Part shown: positions 58,012 through 64,000 of the stretch, piece after piece
Numbering within the stretch: the stretch's first letter is position 1
Layout of the letters: the number at the start of each line of letters is the position of its first letter
Assembly (NCBI RefSeq): GCF_024713945.1
Contig: NC_134683.1
Span: forward strand, 498,501 to 562,500
Direction of reading: 5' to 3'
Length of the DNA: 64,000 bases
Origin: Dermatophagoides farinae
Taxonomy: Eukaryota > Arthropoda > Arachnida > Sarcoptiformes > Pyroglyphidae
Notes under the pieces: model-generated
The model's database searches: none
What the model saw: the letters and a program-made list of their open reading frames with translations, nothing else
Told to the model about the DNA's origin: nothing
Made by a program: the position numbers and the translations under genes

Positions 58012-59712
58012 ATGGGTAATATGGTCATACGTATGTTGATGACACAATTGGCACAACGTTATAGTTCAAAAAAGAATGAACGTTTTCTCATTGTTTTCGG
58101 TACATTCTATCTATTTGCCGGTATTACATTATATTATTTTCTAAATGATGTACTATTCAACACATGGTTGGAATGGATTATGCAATTAAAACCGAATGGA
58201 ATGATATTGAATATTTGGCAACAAACCAATCTAACCATAAAAGTATGGTTGTTTAATATTGAAAATGGTGAAAAATTTGTGGCCGGCACACAAAACATAC
58301 GGATCCGTGAAATTGGTCCGTTTTGTTTCCACGGTCATCGACAGCGGACAATTATTGATTGGCCATTGGATTATGATTTAATTCGATATAATGAAAGTTT
58401 TCATTATGAATTTGATCCGAAACAAAGTGTTGGTCCACTATCAACGACGATGATTAAAACGATTAATCTTCCATTATTGGTATGTAGATTTTATGAATTT
58501 TTTCTATATATAAAAAAAAAGAATCTGATTTTAATCACAATCACATATACGCAGATGATATTAGGCTTTATACATCGCAATTCTTCTTCATATTTGAATG
58601 TAAATTTAACCGAATGGATCAAAGATAACAATGAATTGATTATTGAAAAAAGTGTTGGTGAAATTCTTGGCATAATCAATATGAATGCAACAACCAGTGG
58701 TGATGATGATAGTGGTGGAAATGAATTTGGTTTTACATTTTTCGATTCGGATGAAATTTATGGACCAATTGAATCGTATACTGGTTATCGTATGAAAAGA
58801 AATTTTAATCAATATTATCGTTATCAAGATAGAAAAGAATTTGAAAATTTTCAACATATCGCTTGTAATCGTTTAAAAGGAACAGAAGGTTCATTTTTTG
58901 GCCTGGATAAACATCCAGATGATTTTGTTTTGAATATATTCAATCCACATATTGCATCGTGTCGATCATTTCGTTTTGTTTATAATGGTCTCAATCAAAT
59001 TGATTGGATACAAACACAACGTTATCAATGGGATTTAGAACAATTTTCTCTTAAATATTATGCTGATAATTGGTGTTATTGTCCAGAATACATTGATGAT
59101 GATGATGAAGAATGTGATGGACGATTCTATTTGAACCAATGTAGTGATGATGATCATCAACAACAATGGTTATTAATGACAAATGTTCATTTTTTACATA
59201 CAACAAATCTAGCACGTATAATACGTGGTTTACGACCCGATCCATTGAAGCATCAATCATATATCGAAATGGAACCAAGATTTGGTGCTACCATTGATTC
59301 ACGATTACGTATTCAATATAATTTCAATCTAATGCGACCATATAAATTTTATGAAAATTTCAATCTTAATTTCCATCATAAACCATCGGTTGTACCATTC
59401 ATATGGATTGAAGAGGTTTGTGGAATATTTTTTGTTTTTGTTTTTAATTCATAAATTTATATAAATTTGTTTTTTATATTCGTTTATTATCGACAGTGTT
59501 ATACAATGAACGATGGATTCTTTAAATTTCTTTTACAATTTTGTTCATCATTTCTCATAATCATTTCATATTTTTATGCATTTATAGCAACATTTGGTGT
59601 TTGTTTAATTTTAATTGGATTGATAAGATTGTTGAAAAAATTTATTAAACGTCGTACGGCTGTCAAGAATGACGATAATGGTGATGATGATGGTGATAAG
59701 GAAAAATTTTGA
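58012..59712 (+). CDS. CD36 / SCARB-family scavenger receptor
   Basis: Exons 58012-58479, 58555-59415 and 59497-59712, both introns phase 0, give 514 aa. The family binds lipids and lipoproteins and has two membrane spans with a large ectodomain. Visible: an N-terminal span (FLIVFGTFYLFAGITLYYFL), the IREIGPFCFHGH block (GPY/F motif), LSTTMIKTINLPLL, EKSVGEILG, CNRLKGTEGSFFGLDKHPDD (matches the NGTDGS block), LNIFNPHIASCRSFRF, NWCYCPEYIDDDDEECDG with paired cysteines, VHFLHTTNLARIIRGLRPDP, YIEMEPRFGATIDSRLRIQ and FIWIEE, then a second span (FYAFIATFGVCLILIGLI) and a basic, acidic-ended tail. Lepidopteran SNMPs and SR-B1 are relatives; which subgroup is unclear. Confidence 0.9.
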
Positions 59713-59865
59713 ATAAAGAAAACATTTGAATTTGGATTTTTTTTTAAATTTCCTGTTAACCATTCTTGACTATAGGGGCAAATATTCGAATTCAAATTTG
59801 TTCCACACAACATTCCAACAACAAGAATTGACCTCTAGATTCACCAATAGGCCTAGGACCTAGGA

Positions 59866-60016
59866 CAGCGTTTCCCAAACTTTTTTGACCGCGACCCAGT
59901 ACGAGATTTTTCGCGATCGACCCTATGAGAAAAAAATTTATTTACATTGCAAATTTTATTTTTTAATTTTTCTGCGACCCAGTAATGGGTCGCGACCCAC
60001 ACTTTGGGAAACGCGG
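59866..60016. mobile_element. hAT-type non-autonomous element (151 bp)
   Basis: Ends CAGCGTTTCCCAAAC and ACTTTGGGAAACGCGG are imperfect inverted repeats. ACCTAGGA flanks both sides (59858-59865 and 60017-60024), an 8-bp target duplication. Inner words also pair (GCGACCCAGTA and TGGGTCGCGACC). Its termini resemble those of the element at 14369 but the bodies differ. Confidence 0.9.
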
Positions 60017-60440
60017 ACCTAGGACATTGATATTGACGATTAGTCTACTACCACTACTACTATCACTACTACTGCTTCTTCTTCTTCTTCTTTGTCTTCT
60101 AGTGTCTTGATGATCCTTTCATTTTGTCATTTGAATTTCATTTTTTTTGACACTAATTAACCAATAACAGATCAATGTGGACATAGCAACTGTATGCTAA
60201 ATTAATATATCGTTATCAATCATCATCGGTAGTGGTTTTAATTTAAAGTGTTGAATGTTGTCGATGAAATAAAAATAAAACAAATGAACTATGACCAATA
60301 TATTACATGCATGTATTAAAACGCACTTTTTTGACATGATCTTTTCATAACACTTGTCGACCATTGTCCAGCCAATTCGATTTTCATTTTTTTGTTTTTG
60401 ATTTTACTTTTTTTTTGGTTTTCCTGAAGCAAACAACAAA

Positions 60441-60848
60441 ATGTCCGAAAATCCAAAAAAGATTAAACCATACTGGACTCAGCCATCCGAGCCGATTTAT
60501 CCTAATGGAAATGTTGATTATATCAGTATTGAATTAATGAGAAATTATAGAGGACCATCTTGCAATTTTTGCCGTGAAAATGGTGAACCATTTCAAATTT
60601 GGTCATCACATTATTTGCGTGATCAGAATGGCAAACTTCAATGTCCAATTTTACGGTCACATAGTTGTGAGTTTTGTGGAGCAACTGGAGACCATGCTCA
60701 CACAAGATCATATTGTCCATATAAACATAATCCATTGGTAACCGATGTTCTTGGACAAGAACATTTTTACAATATGGTCGATTTAAAACGTGATGAATAC
60801 AATTCGGCTGGAAAACCGACACCAAGTCGTTTTCGTAAAAAAAAATAA
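60441..60848 (+). CDS. nanos: Nanos-type zinc finger RNA-binding protein
   Basis: A single exon of 135 aa. Nanos proteins work with Pumilio to repress mRNAs in the germ line. The two CCHC fingers are exact: C41-C44-H57-C68 (CNFCRENGEP, SHYLRDQNGKLQC) and C76-C79-H87-C92 (CEFCGATGDHAHTRSYC). The N-terminus is very short (40 residues against hundreds in Drosophila), and the tail is basic (SRFRKKK). No intron is needed. It stands alone between a hAT-type element and a coiled-coil gene. Confidence 0.95.
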   Translation: MSENPKKIKPYWTQPSEPIYPNGNVDYISIELMRNYRGPSCNFCRENGEPFQIWSSHYLRDQNGKLQCPILRSHSCEFCGATGDHAHTRSYCPYKHNPLVTDVLGQEHFYNMVDLKRDEYNSAGKPTPSRFRKKK

Positions 60849-61249
60849 ATGGAATCATAATCATTGAAATTCAATTCATTGTGATCATTCATTTTGATTG
60901 TATTTTATATTTCAATCATTTTTTTTTAATAAAAAATTTTTATTTTGATGCAAAATACTGAAACTTACTTGTTGATTAATTTTTTTTTTCAAACTTTGCC
61001 CAATAGATGGCCATAGTGTATGAATTCTATTAAGGATTTATTCAGCAAAAAGCTTGCGCGACAGGTGAGTTCAAAACATTCTTTTTTTGTGTGTGATGGT
61101 GATATATACACCTGGCTTGATCATCGTGATTTTTATTAAAACGTTTTATTCTCTTGCGTTTTTTTACGGATTTAAAAAAGAATATTCTGTGTTGCCAAAT
61201 CACCAAGGAAACTGATTATTTTTTCTGTTTTAAAAACAATCAACCAACG
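60849..61249. other. Intergenic, no gene seen
   Basis: 3' flank of nanos with poly-T tracts and 5' flank of the next gene. Nothing else is recognised. Confidence 0.45.
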
Positions 61250-62223
61250 ATGAGCGCAATCTCAATCAAACCAAAACAATCGATTCATTTATTATTGAAT
61301 CAAACATACAATATGGTTTGTTGTTTTTTTTTGTTGTTTTAAAATTTAAATTTCACTAAATTCTTTTTTTTTCTTTTCTTTTGAATCTATAGAATAATCC
61401 ACGTCTTTCGATACGATTGGAAGAAAGTGTCCAAAACGATTATGACGATGACGATGATGATGATAATGTCACTGTTATAAATAATGGCAACCACCACCAC
61501 CAACACCATGATTCACATCATTATCAACAGAAAAATAATCATCGACAGAAATGTATAAATTGTGATTCATTAGAAAAAATGTTATGTTTACGCGATCGTA
61601 CTATAATGAAATTGATTGAAGATCGTGATCAATTGAAAATTAAATTGACACGTACAATGAATGAAAATATTGAATTAACCAGACAATTACTTCGATATGA
61701 AGGATCATCATTTAGAAAGAATAATAATGCCGCTACAACTAATAATCAAAAGGATAAAAATCATCAATTAATTGATAATCAAAAACAACAAAAAGAATTG
61801 CAATTTTATCATCGTCGTTGTCAAGAATTGGAAGAACAAAATCAACAAATGAAATTTCATCTTTATTCATTGCGTAATGTTTTTGTTGAACTTAGTCAAC
61901 AACAAAATAATGATCACCATTATGATGAACATGGTAACGAAGACGACGATGATGTTGATAATGAATCATATCAGGATCTTCCAAGTTCCGTTTCAGCCAA
62001 TAAGGTGGAAAATATCGTTGAAAATGATATTGGTAATCATCATCAACAACAACAAAAGCAGCTGCCATCACAGAATGTCCAAACAGATGAACATTCCACC
62101 GCCAAATTGATGAAAGACACCGCCACCACCACCACCATAACGAATGATGATACAATAAACCGATATGATTCAATAATCAATGAACCAATAATTTCAAATT
62201 TTGATCGCTGGTATAATAGTTAG
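61250..62223 (+). CDS. Coiled-coil protein, unrecognised
   Basis: Exons 61250-61315 and 61393-62223 (phase 0 intron ending CTATAG) give 298 aa. After a short N-terminus (MSAISIKPKQSIHLLLN) come an acidic Asp run and a His-rich stretch. A CINCDSLEKML motif then opens a long charged helix (LRDRTIMKLIEDRDQLKIKL, NENIELTRQLLRY) and a second one (FYHRRCQELEEQNQQMKFHL), which should form coiled coils. The tail is Gln-, Asn- and Thr-rich and probably disordered. Possibly a centrosomal or cytoskeletal adaptor; that is only a guess from its shape. Confidence 0.7.
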
Positions 62224-62467
62224 TTGGAACCAATGATTAATGATTGGATTTTTATTCCAATTTTTTGTGAATTTTAAAATCAATTTTTTCATTTAAACTT
62301 CTCAAAATGACTAGAATCATTCATTTATTATATTATTCATTCTTATATTGAATCAAAATTTACTAAAAAGAAAAAACACTCAAAATAAATAAATATAAAT
62401 AAGACAATTATTATTACATTTACAAATCTCTAAATCTTCTTGTTTGTTTGTGTTTGTTATACTAAAA

Positions 62468-64000
62468 TTATTGATGTGATGTCATATGACGAGTAAGATG
62501 ATGTCGTTCACGAAATGTTTCATTACAAATATTACAACGTAATTGATCATCACGACGTTTTTTATTCACCAATTCATCGGCTATTTTAGTACGTTTATGA
62601 TGTGAACGCATATGATATACAAGATCGGATGTCATACGAAATGCTTGATTACAATATGCACAAACATTGCTTGCTTGGTAGCTTAATGCTGTCAATGATG
62701 GTGATAATAGATATAATGATGTAATCAATGGATTTGCTGCTGCTGCTGATGCCGATGTTGTTGGTGGCATAAAATATGGTGGTAAATTCATTAATGGATT
62801 ATTTGCCATTGATGATTGTGGTAATAATTGTATCATTGATGATGATGATGATGATGATGGTGATGATGATCCATCCTTGGTTACAACCAGATGTTCATTC
62901 GAATCCTGTTTTTGGTTTGTATCGCCATTATTGTGATAATCTTTTGATGATTGTTTGGGTGAATTTGATCCATCAGAATCCAAAGATAATGATGATGATG
63001 AAGAATCTGCAGATAAATCCAATGAACCAGATGATTCTAATGAATAATTTGTTGCCGTTGTTGTTGTTGTTGTATTGTTCGATTCGAATGTTGGCCGCAC
63101 AGAAATCGGTGATGATAACATTGCCATTTTCGTACCATTCATAGATGATGATGGTGGTGAACTTATATTCGATGATCCAAATGTATATGGCTGATGTTCA
63201 GGTGAATTTAATAGCATCGATGATGAGGGTGATGGTGATGATGACGATGGATTTATCGAAGTGGAACCATTTCGATTGTTAAATAGGTTAGCCAATGGAA
63301 ATTTCGAACCACCATTCGATTGTTCTGTTGAAATTTGATTGTAAAAATTTGTCAAATTCAAATTTGAAATAAATTGATTTGATGTAATGACTGATTGGTG
63401 ACCACTATTCGTCGATTTATTTGTAGTTTTAATTGTTTTTAGCTTTTTGAATGCACTTTTTGATTGATTATAATTCGAAGATGATGATGATGATGATGTA
63501 TTGATATTCAATTGAGAGATTTTATTACCACTTTTATTATTGTTTGATGATAATTTTCGGTTATATTTACGATTGATTGATGGATTAATCATCGTTGACG
63601 TTGATGATGATGGTGTTTGATATTGATTCGATACAATCGATGATGATGATGGCGGTGGTTGTGTTGGTATCGATGATGATCGTTTCGAACGTTTTTGTCC
63701 ATTCATATTGTTATTCATCATCATCATTGTAGGTATTTTATATGCAGCAATCATTGAACCAGAATTATTATTATCATCATCCAATGTTTCAACATCAATT
63801 TCAATATCAACATCTTGATTATTATTATAATCATCATCATGATCATGATCATGATGATCATCAATGGATGATTTTCGATCTTTTTGATTCAACAATGACA
63901 TAATATCAAAACTACGTATTTCGTGTTTTCGACTTGTATCAGGTTGATGATGATCGATTGGATGATAATTGATAGATTGTTTCGGCGTTTCATTGATTCG
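62468..64000 (-). CDS. C2H2 zinc finger protein, PRDM8/ZNF488-like; 5' part beyond the window
   Basis: The frame is open from the stop at 62468 to the right edge, so at least 510 residues are present and the start is not certain; an in-frame ATG lies at 63901 (MSLLNQKDRKSS) but 33 codons before it are also open. Most of the protein is Ser/Asn-rich and disordered. The C-terminus holds two C2H2 fingers separated by a basic linker: CAYCNQAFRMTSDLVYHMRSHH, then KKRRDDQLRC and NICNETFRERHHLTRHMTSH. The words SDLVYHMRSHHK and FRERHHLTRHMTSH closely match vertebrate PRDM8 and ZNF488, which are nuclear repressors. No PR/SET domain is visible in this part. Confidence 0.83.
   Translation of the reverse strand, partial: RINETPKQSINYHPIDHHQPDTSRKHEIRSFDIMSLLNQKDRKSSIDDHHDHDHDDDYNNNQDVDIEIDVETLDDDNNNSGSMIAAYKIPTMMMMNNNMNGQKRSKRSSSIPTQPPPSSSSIVSNQYQTPSSSTSTMINPSINRKYNRKLSSNNNKSGNKISQLNINTSSSSSSSNYNQSKSAFKKLKTIKTTNKSTNSGHQSVITSNQFISNLNLTNFYNQISTEQSNGGSKFPLANLFNNRNGSTSINPSSSSPSPSSSMLLNSPEHQPYTFGSSNISSPPSSSMNGTKMAMLSSPISVRPTFESNNTTTTTTATNYSLESSGSLDLSADSSSSSLSLDSDGSNSPKQSSKDYHNNGDTNQKQDSNEHLVVTKDGSSSPSSSSSSSMIQLLPQSSMANNPLMNLPPYFMPPTTSASAAAANPLITSLYLLSPSLTALSYQASNVCAYCNQAFRMTSDLVYHMRSHHKRTKIADELVNKKRRDDQLRCNICNETFRERHHLTRHMTSHQ

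Noticed and set aside
57730-58056. Minus-strand frame of 108 codons
   Set aside because: Overlaps the start of the CD36-family gene on the other strand and shows no family feature.

Overview
The window looks like nuclear DNA of a small arthropod, most likely an astigmatid (dust or storage) mite. It is AT-rich and dense in genes, introns are often 45-130 bp with GT-AG ends, and runs of GAT/ATC triplets and A/T tracts are everywhere. The gene content fits this: peritrophin-type chitin binding, chemoreceptors with the arthropod gustatory receptor C-terminal motif, a nanos gene, a CD36-family receptor and local expansions of small families. The species call is inference; no sequence search was run.

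Layout. 1-12 kb: RidA (967-1522, +), a cysteine-rich secreted protein (3464-4364, +), a four-pass membrane protein (4937-5599, -), a two-domain peritrophin (7044-7651, +), a Myb/SANT-like coiled-coil nuclear protein (7992-8762, -), the Rab geranylgeranyltransferase alpha subunit (9028-10717, +) and, converging on it, an acyl-CoA desaturase (10763-11952, -) with a collapsed copy beside it. 12.9-22.3 kb: a tandem array of six gustatory-receptor-like genes plus one relic, all on the minus strand. Three read through intact (Gr1, Gr4, Gr6) and three carry frame breaks (Gr2, Gr3, Gr5). Two DNA transposons sit in this array: a 123-bp hAT-type element and a 707-bp long-inverted-repeat element next to the Gr2 stop codon. 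22.9-27.5 kb: three further minus-strand members of the cysteine-rich family first met at 3.4 kb, with the same three-exon structure. 28.4-32.1 kb: a large protein with a degenerate PPP phosphatase fold (+) and a four-pass membrane protein (-).

33.3-57.5 kb is a tandem array of RCC1-BTB genes on the plus strand: seven open reading frames, one of which is a head-to-tail fusion of two complete modules (975 aa), two broken copies, one inverted promoter-plus-start fragment and one orphan 3' end. Two kinds of upstream region recur with their genes, showing that duplication units included promoters. Between the first and second gene lies a nest of TIR transposons around a broken Ty1/copia 3' remnant and a long CT microsatellite.

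57.5-64 kb: a CD36/SCARB-type scavenger receptor (+), a second hAT-type element with an 8-bp target duplication, a nanos-type zinc finger gene (+), an unrecognised coiled-coil protein (+), and the 3' part of a PRDM8/ZNF488-like zinc finger gene (-) that runs off the right edge.

The ordinary metabolic and trafficking genes are single-copy and intact. The arrays show gene birth and death: shared introns or promoters, frame breaks, fusions, inverted fragments and transposons between copies. No tRNA, rRNA, CRISPR array or bacterial-type operon was seen.
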